64,000 nt of DNA from Streptomyces djakartensis (GTDB lineage Bacteria > Actinomycetota > Actinomycetes > Streptomycetales > Streptomycetaceae): assembly GCF_014651075.1 (NCBI RefSeq), contig NZ_BMWE01000004.1:248001-312000 (forward strand). The letters are read 5' to 3'. Made by a program: the position numbers and the translations under genes. Shown here in pieces: positions 31,969 through 41,479 of this stretch (position 1 is its first letter; each line of letters begins with the position of its first letter). The notes beneath the pieces are model-generated. The model worked only from the letters and a program-made list of their open reading frames with translations, did no database searches and was not told the origin of the DNA.

Positions 31969-32801
31969 GCGACACCTGCCACGATCGTCGAGTAGTCGGT
32001 GGGGGAGTTCGTGCTCATGTCCGTGGCGCTGCCCGCGTCCTGGGACCGGCCGTGCACGACGGCGGCGAGCCGGGACACCAGCGCACAGGGGGAGGGGGCC
32101 GAGAAGATCCGGCGGCCGATGGCCAGCCCCCGGCAGCCGGCGCCCATCACCGCGGCGCCGTACGCCACGAGGTCGGAGCCGTCCGGCGGACCGCCGGCCG
32201 CGAGGATCGGGATGGGGCTGCCCGCCACCACCTCGGCCATCCGCTCCAGCGGCAGCGCGACGGAGGTCTTCACCATGTCCGCGCCCAGGTCCGCGGCCAC
32301 ATTGGCCAGATGCGCGAGAAGGGCCGGGTCGTGCGGGTCCGCGATCCGAGGGCCGCGGGGGTAGACCATCGCGATCAGCGGCATGCCCCACGCGTCGCAG
32401 GAACGTGCCACCGCCCCAAGATCGGCCAGCTGCTGGGCCTCGGTGTCCGAGCCGATGTTGACGTGGACGCTCACCGCGTCCGCACCGAGCCGCAGCGCCT
32501 CCTCGACGTCGGCGACCAGCACCTTCGCGTGCACGTCGGCGGAGTGGGCGGTGCTGGCGCTCAGGTGCACCACCAAGGCGCAGCTCTTGAGGATGTCAGG
32601 GGCGAAGCCGCGGGCACGCCCCTTGTGGACGATGATCCCGTCGGCACCGCCGTCCACCAGCGCGCGCACCAGGTCGTCCCACCGGTCGGCGGGAACGATC
32701 GGGCCGTCCGAAACGCTGTGGTCGAGCGGCACGAGGAGATGCCGGCCGTCTCCGGCCAGCGAAAGTCTCCTCAAGCGAAATAGCTTGCCGTTTTTCAGCA
32801 T
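31965..32801 (-). CDS. griI: DhnA-type aldolase, GriI-like (2-amino-3,7-dideoxy-heptulosonate synthase), 278 aa
   Basis: GriI condenses aspartate semialdehyde with dihydroxyacetone phosphate to the C7 precursor of 3,4-AHBA. ATG 32801 follows GGAGGGGGGAGG at about 10 bases; longer frames lack an RBS. Motifs: LLVPLDHSVSDGPI (catalytic Asp), GADGIIVHKGRARG, GADAVSVHVNIGS, ADMVKTSVALP (Schiff-base Lys) and ILAAGGPPDG with GLAIGRRIF (phosphate site). It is the first gene of the minus-strand operon, preceded by about 680 bp without genes. The C-terminal tail (QDAGSATDMSTNSPTDYS) is not part of the fold. Confidence 0.87.
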   Translation of the reverse strand: MLKNGKLFRLRRLSLAGDGRHLLVPLDHSVSDGPIVPADRWDDLVRALVDGGADGIIVHKGRARGFAPDILKSCALVVHLSASTAHSADVHAKVLVADVEEALRLGADAVSVHVNIGSDTEAQQLADLGAVARSCDAWGMPLIAMVYPRGPRIADPHDPALLAHLANVAADLGADMVKTSVALPLERMAEVVAGSPIPILAAGGPPDGSDLVAYGAAVMGAGCRGLAIGRRIFSAPSPCALVSRLAAVVHGRSQDAGSATDMSTNSPTDYSTIVAGVA

Positions 32802-33481
32802 GGGTAATACGCCTCCCCCCTCCGTGGATCCTTCCAATGTCCGGTGTCCGAAAGTCGATGGTCGTAGAACTTTCAACATCCTTCGATCTCAGCATTCCGC
32901 GCGCGATCAGCCGTTGGCAAGGTGTAGCGAAGGGTGAATATTCATGCCAGGAAATGCATAGATCATTGACGGCGGGTTGACGGGTAGCAGGGGTTGACGC
33001 CCTGGAGGATGCATGTTCGGGGCACTTCTATGCATTGGATCGATCTGCCCGAACTCATGACCACATTAGGTGTTTCGTGGCTGGTAACGCGTGTAAATAG
33101 ATGATCCCGTCGTCCGGCTTTTCGGACAGCGTGGCTCGCCTGTCGAATTCCTTGTCGAAATCGAATTCCTGGGCTTAGGGTGCTTCCCGCTCCCCACCAG
33201 AACCCGGACCACACGGGCCGGGCGTATCGGAATGGATTCCCCATGCCCGAATTGCCGTCCCTGCCTCGATTGTTCAGTAAGCGTTCAGAAGGTCGGTGGT
33301 GCGTCCGTCTCCTGACGATGTGACAGCTGCGGGGTGGGTGCGGCAAGATCCGGGTTCGAGCGGTACCAGAGGGGAACATCACCGCCCTTCGTGCTGCCTC
33401 CTGCAGTGCGTCATCCTTCCGACAGCACGCTGGACTCCTCAAGGCCGCACTGCAGAGGCATCGCTACTCGCGGGCAGGCAC
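32802..33481. other. 680-bp intergenic region, promoter side of the biosynthetic operon
   Basis: No gene supported. Lower GC than its surroundings. It contains the palindrome TGAATATTCA (32935-32944) and an inverted pair AATGCATAGA (32953-32962) / TCTATGCATT (33027-33036) enclosing two TTGACG hexamers (about 32977 and 32995). These are candidate promoter or operator parts for the GriI operon on the minus strand or for the LRR gene on the plus strand. Confidence 0.45.
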
Positions 33482-34480
33482 ATGCGAACCAAGGACGACC
33501 ACCTCACCGAGCTCTACGGGCTCCCCGCCTTCACGTTCCCCGAGGAGCGGGACGCGGCCGGCGTCGTGCTGCCCGAGGCCGACGCCGTGGCCTGGCGGAT
33601 CGGATACGAGCGAGTGACTTCCGGCGAGGGGTGGAAGGACACCTTCGAGCGGCTGTGCGCCGCCGTGGACAGCGCGCGCGTCCGCGCGCTGATCGTCGGC
33701 ATCTGGGGAGACCCGGAGGACACCGAACCCGACGAGGTCATGGAGGCGTTCCTGGGCGCGCGGGACCGGCTGACCGGGCTGCGATCCCTCTATTTCGGAG
33801 ACATCACCGACGAGGAGTGCCGGATCTCCCGGATCGGCCAGACCGACGTCACGCCGCTGCTCGCGAGCTATCCGGCCCTGGAGGACTTCTCGGTCCGGGC
33901 CGGCGAGTCCTACGACATGGAAGGGCTGCACCCGCTGAGGTTCCCCCGCATACGCCACGACGCGCTACGCAGGCTCGTCGTCGAGAGCGCGGGGCTGCGC
34001 GGCCACGTCCTGCGCGGGGTGGGCGAGAGCGAGCTGCCCGCGCTGGAGCATCTCGAACTGTGGCTGGGGGCGCGCGAGGACGGGGGCGACGGCGAGATCG
34101 CCGACCTCGCGGGGATCCTGTCCGGAAACCGGCTGCCGCGGCTGCGGAGCCTCGCCCTGCGTAACAGCGAGATGCAAGACGAGGTCGCGGCGGCCGTGGG
34201 GGCCGCGCCCATCGTCGCCGGCCTCGACGTGCTCGACCTGTCGCTCGGCACACTGACCGATACCGGCGCCGAGGCGCTGCTCGGCGGGCAGCCGCTGACC
34301 CATCTCAGGAAGCTCGACCTGCACCACAACTACCTGAGCGAGCCGATGAGACGGCGTGTCCGGGACGCGCTCGAACCGGCCGGCGTCGAAGTCGACCTCG
34401 ACCCGTCCGACGCCGATGCGGACGAGGACGAGAACGGCGTGCCGGTGCCCAGCATCAGTGTGGGCCCGCTCACTTACTGA
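33482..34480 (+). CDS. STM4015-type leucine-rich repeat protein (332 aa)
   Basis: ATG 33482 opens MRTKDDHLTELYGLPAFTFPEE, the typical start of STM4015-family proteins, and the longer frame upstream has no RBS. The middle has irregular LRR units (LEHLELWLGA, LRSLALRNSEM, LDVLDLSLGT, LRKLDLHHNYL), and the end is acidic (DPSDADADEDEN). The family occurs in Streptomyces as part of small gene sets around STM4011-STM4015-type radical-SAM proteins, but those partners are not present here. Its role is unknown; LRR folds usually bind other proteins. Confidence 0.72.
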   Translation: MRTKDDHLTELYGLPAFTFPEERDAAGVVLPEADAVAWRIGYERVTSGEGWKDTFERLCAAVDSARVRALIVGIWGDPEDTEPDEVMEAFLGARDRLTGLRSLYFGDITDEECRISRIGQTDVTPLLASYPALEDFSVRAGESYDMEGLHPLRFPRIRHDALRRLVVESAGLRGHVLRGVGESELPALEHLELWLGAREDGGDGEIADLAGILSGNRLPRLRSLALRNSEMQDEVAAAVGAAPIVAGLDVLDLSLGTLTDTGAEALLGGQPLTHLRKLDLHHNYLSEPMRRRVRDALEPAGVEVDLDPSDADADEDENGVPVPSISVGPLTY

Positions 34481-34637
34481 CCATCCTGCCGGGCGCGCTA
34501 CCGGCCCGGATCCGTCCAGTACCGCCCCTCTCAGGTATCCGTAAGAGCGCGGTCCCCAACGACGCTCTAATCCTGGCCTCAGGTTGGCCGGGGACAATGA
34601 GCGGCAAAAAACATCGACCGGAAGGGGGCGGGCCCGC

Positions 34638-35330
34638 GTGCGGATCATGATCGCGGATGATGAAGCGGCCATCCGTGAGTCGCTGGAGCGGGTACTCCAG
34701 GTCGAGGGTTACGACACCAGCACCGTCGCCAACGGTCTCGCCGTGCTCGACGGGTTCGGTGGGGCCGACGGCGACACGCTGGATCTGCTGATCCTCGACG
34801 TGATGATGCCCCGCCTCGGCGGGTTGGAGACCTGCCGGCGGTTGCGGGCCGCGGGCCGGGATCTGCCGGTGCTGATGCTGACCGCCCGTGACCAGGTCTC
34901 CGACCGGGTCACGGGGCTGGACGCGGGCGCCGACGACTACCTGCCCAAGCCCTTCGCCACCGAGGAGTTACTGGCCCGGGTGCGGGCCCTGCTACGCCGG
35001 CGCACGCCGACCGACGGGGAGTCGCAGATCCTGTCGTTCGCCGACGTCCGGCTCGATCCCGACAGGTTCGAGGCCTGGCGGGGCGAGCGGCCGCTGCGCC
35101 TGACCCGGACCGAGTTCTCCCTCCTGCAGGTCCTCATGAGCAACGCGACCCGGGTCCTGACCCGCGACGCGCTGTTCGAGGCGATCTGGGGCTTCGACAT
35201 GAGCGCCACCGCCAACAACCTCCAGGTATACGTGAGCTACCTGCGCCGCAAGATGGAGGCCGAGGGTGAGCCGCGATTGATCTACACGCTGCGCGGCCTG
35301 GGTTACGTGCTGCGGGAGACTCCTCCGTGA
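34638..35330 (+). CDS. OmpR-family response regulator (230 aa), carries a TTA codon
   Basis: GTG 34638 ([19 protein letters not shown]) is the start that opens directly at the receiver domain. Phospho-acceptor Asp54 in LLILDVMMP; the acidic pair is ADDE at the N terminus; Lys in PKPFATEE. The C-terminal winged helix ([43 protein letters not shown]) is OmpR/PhoB-type. The Leu codon at 34968-34970 is TTA, so translation may depend on the developmental tRNA bldA. The gene overlaps the histidine kinase (35327). The pair precedes a convergent MmpL transporter gene. Confidence 0.88.
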   Translation: MRIMIADDEAAIRESLERVLQVEGYDTSTVANGLAVLDGFGGADGDTLDLLILDVMMPRLGGLETCRRLRAAGRDLPVLMLTARDQVSDRVTGLDAGADDYLPKPFATEELLARVRALLRRRTPTDGESQILSFADVRLDPDRFEAWRGERPLRLTRTEFSLLQVLMSNATRVLTRDALFEAIWGFDMSATANNLQVYVSYLRRKMEAEGEPRLIYTLRGLGYVLRETPP

Positions 35331-36778
35331 GCAGGACCGCCGGCCGGGAGCCGCGCCGGCTGACCCGATGGTGGCGCCGGCGGTCCCTGCGGGCCAGGCT
35401 GACGGTGATCGCGGCGACGGCCATCGCGGTCAGCGTGTTCGTGGCCTTCCAGGTGGCCAGCGAACTACTGGACCGGGAGCTGCGGGACACCGCCGAGAAT
35501 CAGCTGCGCGCCGACTCCCGGGTCCTGGCGACGAACGCGCAGCGCGCCGGTCTGGCGCAGGTCCAGCTACCGCCGTATCCCGGATCCGGTCGGCTGGTGC
35601 GGGTCATCCTGCCCGACGGCTCGATCCGGACGCCGGCCGGCCAACCCGCGCTGCCCCCCGTCAGCGAGCACGCCGGGCGCGTGGCGCGGGGCGCGTCGGA
35701 CGACCTGATGGAGTCGAACGACAGTGACGAGGACGGCTACCTCATCTACACGCTGCGGGCAGGCGACGGCGCGGTCCAGGTGGCCCAGGTCGCCGACGAC
35801 AGCCCGATCAACCAGTTCGGGTTCGGCATGCTGCTGATCGGGCTGCTCTGCGTGGTCGGCGGCGCCCTTGTCGGGCGGACCGTGGCGCGGACCGGGCTGG
35901 CACCGATCGACCGGCTGACCGCCGCCGCGGTACGTGTCGCGCACACTCGGGATCTCGACGCTGACATCCCGGATGAGGGCGGTGGGGAGATCCGGCGGCT
36001 GATCCAGTCGATCAACGACATGCTCGCCGCACTCCGGGACTCCCGGCGGGCCCAGCGGCTGCTCGCCGAGGACGCCGCCCACGAGCTCAAGACCCCGCTC
36101 ACCAGCCTGCGCCTCAACGTCGAGCTGCTGATTCGGCTCGATCGGCGCGGCACCCTGGACAGCGCACTGCCGGCGGAGAGCCGGACCCGGCTGCTCAACG
36201 ATCTCGGCGCCCAGGTGGCCGAGTTGAGCACCCTTGCCGCCGAGCTGACCGACCTGGCGCGTGGTGACGTCAGCGACGAGACCACCGAGGTGCTCGACCT
36301 CGCCGACGTGGTGGTGGCCGCCGCGACCCGCGCGCGTTCCCGCGTGCCCGACATCGAGGTCGCGCTCGACGTGACCTCCGTGTGGGTGAGCGGGCGTCCC
36401 GCTGCGCTCCAGCGGGCGGTGCTCAACCTCATCGACAACGCCGGCAAGTGGTCCCCCGAGGATCAGCCGGTCCAGGTCCGGCTCCGTGCCGAGAGCGCGT
36501 CGGCGGTGCTCGAGGTCGACGACGCCGGGCCGGGCATCGACGTCGCCGACGTACCGCGGGTGTTCGACCGGTTCTACCGTGCCGACAGCGCCCGGGCGTT
36601 GCCGGGATCCGGTCTGGGGCTGTCGATCGTGCAGCGGGTCGTCGACGCCCACGGCGGCCGGGCCACCGTCACCCGCTCCGCACGCGGTGGCGCGCTGCTT
36701 CGGGTCGACCTTCCGGCCGCGGCCCCGCCCGACCCGATCCCGCGGCTCACCGCCGGGGAGGACACCGCGGCGTGCTGA
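35327..36778 (+). CDS. Sensor histidine kinase (483 aa)
   Basis: GTG 35327 overlaps the regulator stop. Membrane segments at about 24-46 ([21 protein letters not shown]) and 164-184 ([22 protein letters not shown]) bracket an extracellular sensor part. Then come a HAMP linker, a HisKA helix with His252 ([11 protein letters not shown]) and an HATPase: NLIDNAGKW (N box), DDAGPGID (G1) and GSGLGLSIV (G2). It is a full-length classical kinase that should phosphorylate the regulator beside it. The signal is unknown. The last 38 bases of the gene take part in a 90-bp imperfect tandem duplication. Confidence 0.88.
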   Translation: MSRTAGREPRRLTRWWRRRSLRARLTVIAATAIAVSVFVAFQVASELLDRELRDTAENQLRADSRVLATNAQRAGLAQVQLPPYPGSGRLVRVILPDGSIRTPAGQPALPPVSEHAGRVARGASDDLMESNDSDEDGYLIYTLRAGDGAVQVAQVADDSPINQFGFGMLLIGLLCVVGGALVGRTVARTGLAPIDRLTAAAVRVAHTRDLDADIPDEGGGEIRRLIQSINDMLAALRDSRRAQRLLAEDAAHELKTPLTSLRLNVELLIRLDRRGTLDSALPAESRTRLLNDLGAQVAELSTLAAELTDLARGDVSDETTEVLDLADVVVAAATRARSRVPDIEVALDVTSVWVSGRPAALQRAVLNLIDNAGKWSPEDQPVQVRLRAESASAVLEVDDAGPGIDVADVPRVFDRFYRADSARALPGSGLGLSIVQRVVDAHGGRATVTRSARGGALLRVDLPAAAPPDPIPRLTAGEDTAAC

Positions 36779-36925
36779 CCCGCGCTGCGGCGCGGCGCAG
36801 GACAAGGGACGGCGGCCCTCGGGCATGGCCCCGCGCGGCTCACCGTCGGGGCAGGACACCGCGATGCGCCGACCCCAGCCCGGCGTGTGGCGCAGGACCA
36901 CTGGGCGGCGACCGTCGGACCCATG
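36741..36925. repeat. Imperfect tandem duplication, about 90 bp, at the 3' end of the kinase gene
   Basis: 36741-36830 and 36833-36925 both open with CGCGGCTCACCG, continue with GGACACCGCG and later share GGCGCAGGAC. The first copy includes the kinase stop codon at 36776-36778; the second is non-coding. Confidence 0.5.
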
Positions 36926-36930
36926 AAGAA

Positions 36931-36961
36931 ATCCGGGACGGGCCTGGGGCCCGTCCCGGAT
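36931..36961. terminator. Hairpin between convergent kinase and MmpL genes
   Basis: ATCCGGGACGGGC / GCCCGTCCCGGAT, a 13-bp perfect stem with a 5-nt loop, placed between the stops at 36778 (+) and 36981 (-). Confidence 0.7.
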
Positions 36962-36980
36962 CTCGTCTGTGCCGCCGCGC

Positions 36981-39131
36981 TCACCGTTGCAGCGCGGGCT
37001 CCTCGTCGTCGGCGAGCGGCTGTCGACCGTCCGGCAGCTCCGCCGCCGGACGGGACAGCCGGCTCGGCCACCACATCCGCCGGCCGATCAGCAAGGTGAG
37101 GGCGGGCACCAGGACCGACCGCACCAGCAGGGCGTCGAGCAGCACGCCGAAGGCCACCAGGAACCCGACCTCGATCAGCATCACCAGCGGAAGTGTGGCG
37201 AGGACCGCGAAGGTGGCCGCCAGGACCAGGCCTGCCGAGGTGATGACGCCGCCGGTGGCCGAGAGGGCTTTGAGCATGCCCTCTCTGGTGCCCAGACGCA
37301 CGGTCTCCTCCCGGGCCCGGCTGGCCAGGAAGATGTTGTAGTCGACGCCGAGCGCCACCAGGAACAGGAATGCCAGCAGCGGCACCGAATAGTCGACGCC
37401 CTCGAACCCGAGGATCGTGTCGAAGACGAACACGCTGCCGCCGAAGGCTGCGGCGAACGAGACGATCACGGTGGCCATCAGGACCAGCGGGGCCAGGATC
37501 GCGCGCAGCAGCAGCCCGAGGACGATCAGGACGACGGCGAGCACCAGCGGGATCACCAGCTTCTCGTCGCGGCTGGTGGTCACCTCGGTGTCGAGGTTCT
37601 CCGCACTCGGCCCGCCGACGATCGCCTCCGCCCCGCTCACCGCGTGCACGGCGGTGCGCACCCGCACAATCGTGTCGTACTCCGCGACGGTGTCCGGCGC
37701 GTCCTTCGGGAACACCGAGATGTTGGCCCAGCCACCGCTGGTCTGCTCCGGGATGGCCAGGGCCACACCGCGCGTGTCCTTGACGATGTCGAGCACCCGC
37801 TCCTGGTGCGCCGGCCGCGTGAAGACCGTCATCGGCTGGCCGCCGAGCTCCGGGAAGTGCCGGCGGAGAACGGTGAAGCCGGTGACCGACTCCGGCGCCG
37901 ACAGGAACTGGTCCTGCTCCCGCAGGGCGCCGGTGTTGCCCGCCAGCCCGAGGGCGAGCACGCCGAGGACTCCGAGCGAGCCGAGCGTCGCCACCCACCG
38001 GCGGCGGCTGATGGCGGTGCCGAGCCGTCCCCACAGTCCCGGCTTCTCCTCCACGGCCGTGCTGAACCGCGGGACGGCCGGCCAGAAGATCCGCCTGCCG
38101 AGCACCACGAGCACCGCCGGGAACAGTGTCAGCATGGCCACCAGCGCGCACAGGATGCCGGCCGCACCGATCGGGCCCAACCCGCTGGTGCTGTTCAGGT
38201 CCGCGACGAGCAGGCAGAGCAGGCCGGCGACCACGGTGGCCGCGGACGCGACGATGGCCGGCGCCGCGCCGCGTAGCGCGTGGACCATCGCGACCCGGAC
38301 GTTCTCATGGTGGTGCAGTGCCTCCCGATATCGAGCGATGAGCAACAGCGCGTAGTCCGTGCCGACACCGAATACCAGGATCGTCAGCAGCGCCGAGTTC
38401 TGGTCGTTGACCACGATGCCGAAGCCCTTGACGAGCAGGTAGACGGTCCCCATCGCGGTCAGCGCGGCCGCGCCGACGGCCACCAGCGGGATGATCCACA
38501 ACACCGGGCTGCGGTAGGTGAGGATGAGCAGGAGCGTGACGACGACGATGGTGGTGAGGAGGACCTGCACGTCGATGCCGTCGAAGACGGCGTCCATGTC
38601 GCCGTCGATCGCGCCCGGGCCGGTCACGTCGAGTTCCAGGCCGGAGGGGCGGTCCTTCGCGGCGTCACGCAACGGGCCGACGATGTCCTCCGGTGCGCCG
38701 TAGGCCGTGCTCACCTCGAGGGTGAACATCATCGCCTCGCGGTCGGTGGAGGGGCTCGTCGGTGAGCCCTCGTCGTCCTCGCCGGCCGCCCCGGTCCCCT
38801 TCGGCGGGTACCGCTTGGCAAGGGTGTTGTAGTGGCGCTCGACCGTCGCGCGGTCGGCGTCGGTCATGCCTCCGGCACGGTGGTACACGAAGACGAACGT
38901 GTTGCTGTCACCATCGGGGAGACGGTCCTCCAGCACCGCCACCTTGGTGGACTCGGCACCGGCCGGCAGGGTGTCCACGGCGCTGTCGGTGGTGACCGAG
39001 CTCAACTTTCCGCTCAGCGGCACCATGCCCGCCGCCAGCACCAGCCATAAGCCAATCACCAACCACGGCACCCACCGGCCTGCCAACCGGCCGGCCGGCG
39101 CTTCCCCGGACGGCGCTGCGTTGACTGCCAT
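36981..39131 (-). CDS. MmpL-family RND transporter (716 aa)
   Basis: ATG 39131 follows GTAGGAGGCTAGTG, whereas the longer frame lacks an RBS. The build is the MmpL one: a first membrane segment (WVPWLVIGLWLVLAAG), a large extracellular domain to about 165, then two blocks of five to six membrane segments (from VLLTTIVVVTLLLILTY and from VIPLVLAVVLIVLGLLL) separated by a second extracellular domain. The Asp-Tyr pairs of the proton relay are visible (GVGTDYALLLIARY and ALGVDYNIFLASRA). Such pumps export lipids or lipophilic products. It could export the product of the neighbouring cluster, but the link is position only. The two-component pair upstream may control it. Confidence 0.85.
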   Translation of the reverse strand: MAVNAAPSGEAPAGRLAGRWVPWLVIGLWLVLAAGMVPLSGKLSSVTTDSAVDTLPAGAESTKVAVLEDRLPDGDSNTFVFVYHRAGGMTDADRATVERHYNTLAKRYPPKGTGAAGEDDEGSPTSPSTDREAMMFTLEVSTAYGAPEDIVGPLRDAAKDRPSGLELDVTGPGAIDGDMDAVFDGIDVQVLLTTIVVVTLLLILTYRSPVLWIIPLVAVGAAALTAMGTVYLLVKGFGIVVNDQNSALLTILVFGVGTDYALLLIARYREALHHHENVRVAMVHALRGAAPAIVASAATVVAGLLCLLVADLNSTSGLGPIGAAGILCALVAMLTLFPAVLVVLGRRIFWPAVPRFSTAVEEKPGLWGRLGTAISRRRWVATLGSLGVLGVLALGLAGNTGALREQDQFLSAPESVTGFTVLRRHFPELGGQPMTVFTRPAHQERVLDIVKDTRGVALAIPEQTSGGWANISVFPKDAPDTVAEYDTIVRVRTAVHAVSGAEAIVGGPSAENLDTEVTTSRDEKLVIPLVLAVVLIVLGLLLRAILAPLVLMATVIVSFAAAFGGSVFVFDTILGFEGVDYSVPLLAFLFLVALGVDYNIFLASRAREETVRLGTREGMLKALSATGGVITSAGLVLAATFAVLATLPLVMLIEVGFLVAFGVLLDALLVRSVLVPALTLLIGRRMWWPSRLSRPAAELPDGRQPLADDEEPALQR

Positions 39132-39239
39132 CACTAGCCTCCTACATACGGGTTGCATCGCTTGTCTGGACGCCCACTTCGTACCGAGCGAACCTTGGAC
39201 GACTGTTAAAGCGGTGCTCAGGCCGGTTGGCCGAACCAT

Positions 39240-39522
39240 GTGCCCAGCGCACGCACCAGCCGGCCGCGGTCATCAGCGGTGCCGAACCGATCGCGGCGGC
39301 CACTCCGAGCGGGGCGGCAGCCAGTCCGAGCGGCAGCGCGGAGGCTCCGGCCACATCCAGGGTGCCGACGACGCAGTAGAGTCCCGGCGACATGCCGGTG
39401 TGCGCTGCCGCCCTGCCGCCTGCCCCATGAACGGCAACGCGGCGATCTTCGCCGCTCCCAGTGGCAGGAATACCAGGGTCAGGACGACCGCGAGGGTGAT
39501 CTGTGCGGTGCTCCCGTCGGCC
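39240..39522 (-). pseudogene. DoxX-like membrane protein, frameshifted
   Basis: One minus frame reads TAQITLAVVLTLVFLPLGAAKIAALPFMGQA and the next frame carries on with AHTGMSPGLYCVVGTLDVAG and GLAAAPLGVAAAIG, together matching a small four-helix DoxX-family protein. The break is at about 39415. No clear start codon is left, and the 5' part overlaps the 3' end of the acetoacetyl-CoA synthetase gene. It is most likely non-functional. Confidence 0.55.
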
Positions 39523-41479
39523 GGTCTCGGCGTTCGGCGCCCAGGCGGGTGAAGTGATCGATGAGGTCGGGGGCGTCCACGGCTGCGGGGTTGACGACCT
39601 GCTCGACCGGGGCGCCCTGGAGGAGGCGTTTGACGGGGACTTCGAGTTTCTTGCCGGTGCGGGTGTGCGGGATGCCCGGCACTTCGACGATCTCGTCGGG
39701 GACGTGGCGTGGTGAGGCCCCGGTCCGGATCGTCTCGTTGATCTTCTCGCGCAGCGGGTCGTCCAGGGTCTCCCCGGCGGCGAGGACGACGAACAGCGGC
39801 ATCCAGTAGCCGCCGTCGGGTTCCTCCGCGCCGATGACGAGGGCCTCGGTGATCTCGGGGAGGCGTTCGACGACGTCGTGGATGTCGGCGCTGCCCAGGC
39901 GTACGCCGTTGCGGTTCAAGGTGCTGTCGGAGCGGCCGTGGACGATCACCGAGCCGTGGCCCGTCACCGTGATCCAGTCGCCGTGCCGCCACACGCCCGG
40001 GTAGGGGGAGAAGTAGGCGTCGCGGTAGCGGGTGCCGTCCGGGTCGTTCCAGAAGTACAGCGGCATGGACGGCATCGGGCGGGTGACGACCAGTTCGCCG
40101 ACCTGGTCCACGACCGGGAAGCCCTCAGCGTCGTACGCGGCCAGCGCCACGCCCAGGTGGGGTGCCGACAACTCTCCTGCCCAGACGGGGGTGTTGGGAG
40201 CGCTGCCGGCGAAGCCGGAGACGACGTCCGTGCCGCCGCTGATGGACGCGAGCAGGACGTGGTCGCCGACGTGGTCGCGGACCCAGGGGTACGCGGAGGC
40301 CGGCAGGGCGGAGCCGGTGCAGCCGACCACGCGGATCGAGGACAGGTCGTGCGCCGAGGGGTCGATGCCGAACTTGGCCATGCCCAGCAGGTACTGGGGG
40401 CTGGTGCCGAAGACGGTCACCCGGTGGCGCGCGGCCAGTTCCCACAGGACGTCGGGCTTGGCGAAGGGCGCCGGGCTGCCGTCGTACGTGCACGTGGTGG
40501 CGCCGGTCAGCAGCGTGGAGGCGACCAGGTTCCACATCATCCAGTGGGTGGTGGTGTACCACAGCAGGCGGTCGCCTGGTCCCAGGTCGGAGTGCAGGCC
40601 GAGGGTCTTCAGATGCTCCAGCAGGACGCCACCGTGGCCGTGGACGATGCCCTTGGGCAGGCCGGTGGTGCCGGAGGAGAAGACGACCCACAGGGGGTGG
40701 TCGAACGGCACCGGGGTGCAGGTGAGTTCCTCCGTGCGGGTGGCGGCGTCCTCCCACCTGACGACCAGCGACGGGTACGCCTGCGACGGCCACGGGAGGC
40801 CCACCTGGTCCACCAGGAGCGTGGCCTTCAACGTCGCCAGGGCGCCGGCGAGTTCGAGGGTGGCGTCGCGGCGGTCGTGGGTGGTGCCGTTGAAGAGGTA
40901 GCCGTCGGCGCCGATCAGGACGGTGGGTTCGAGCTGGGCGAAGCGGTCGGCGGCGGCATTGGGGGCGTAGTCCTGCCCGCACACCGACCACACGGCGCCC
41001 AGGCTCGCGGCGGCGAGGAACGCGACGATCGCGTGCGGGGTGTTGGGCAGGTAGCCCACCACGCGATCGCCCTTGCCGACGCCCAGGTCGCGCAGGGTGG
41101 CGGCGACGGAGGCGACCTGGGCACGCAGCCGGCCTCCGGCCACCTCGTAGCAGGAGCCGGTCTCGTCGAGGGCGATGATCGCCACGGCGTCGTCGGCGAG
41201 GTTGCGCAGGGCGTGGTGGGCGTAGTTGAGGGTGGCGCCGGGGAACCAGCGGGCGCCGGGCATCCGCTCCTGCGCCAGCACCTGCTCGTACGGAGTGTCC
41301 GCGTCGATGTCGAAGTACTCCCAGACCGCGCCCCAGAAGCCCTCCAGGTCGGTGACCGACCAGCGGTGCAGGGCGGCATAGTCGGAGCCGGCCATGCCGA
41401 CGTGGCGGGCGAAGTCCGTGATGTGGCTGTTCGCGACGGCCTGCGGATCGGGCGTCGTGAAAGGCTCGGGCACGGTCAT
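39479..41479 (-). CDS. Acetoacetyl-CoA synthetase (666 aa)
   Basis: Activates acetoacetate (or a related keto acid) to its CoA ester with ATP. ATG 41479 overlaps the hydroxylase stop. ANL motifs: A3 FSSGTTGLPKG, A4/A5 SISGGTDVVSGF, A7 WRHGDWITVTG, A8 HGRSDSTLNRNGVRLG and A10 TRTGKKLEVPVKRL with the catalytic Lys. The N-terminal ACAS_N part (ALHRWSVTDLEGFWGAVWEYFD) is typical of the AacS group. The last 20 residues (RLGAERRDRPTGAPHRSPS) look like read-through into a region shared with the DoxX remnant. It is the last gene of the aromatic catabolic operon. Confidence 0.82.
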   Translation of the reverse strand: MTVPEPFTTPDPQAVANSHITDFARHVGMAGSDYAALHRWSVTDLEGFWGAVWEYFDIDADTPYEQVLAQERMPGARWFPGATLNYAHHALRNLADDAVAIIALDETGSCYEVAGGRLRAQVASVAATLRDLGVGKGDRVVGYLPNTPHAIVAFLAAASLGAVWSVCGQDYAPNAAADRFAQLEPTVLIGADGYLFNGTTHDRRDATLELAGALATLKATLLVDQVGLPWPSQAYPSLVVRWEDAATRTEELTCTPVPFDHPLWVVFSSGTTGLPKGIVHGHGGVLLEHLKTLGLHSDLGPGDRLLWYTTTHWMMWNLVASTLLTGATTCTYDGSPAPFAKPDVLWELAARHRVTVFGTSPQYLLGMAKFGIDPSAHDLSSIRVVGCTGSALPASAYPWVRDHVGDHVLLASISGGTDVVSGFAGSAPNTPVWAGELSAPHLGVALAAYDAEGFPVVDQVGELVVTRPMPSMPLYFWNDPDGTRYRDAYFSPYPGVWRHGDWITVTGHGSVIVHGRSDSTLNRNGVRLGSADIHDVVERLPEITEALVIGAEEPDGGYWMPLFVVLAAGETLDDPLREKINETIRTGASPRHVPDEIVEVPGIPHTRTGKKLEVPVKRLLQGAPVEQVVNPAAVDAPDLIDHFTRLGAERRDRPTGAPHRSPSRSS

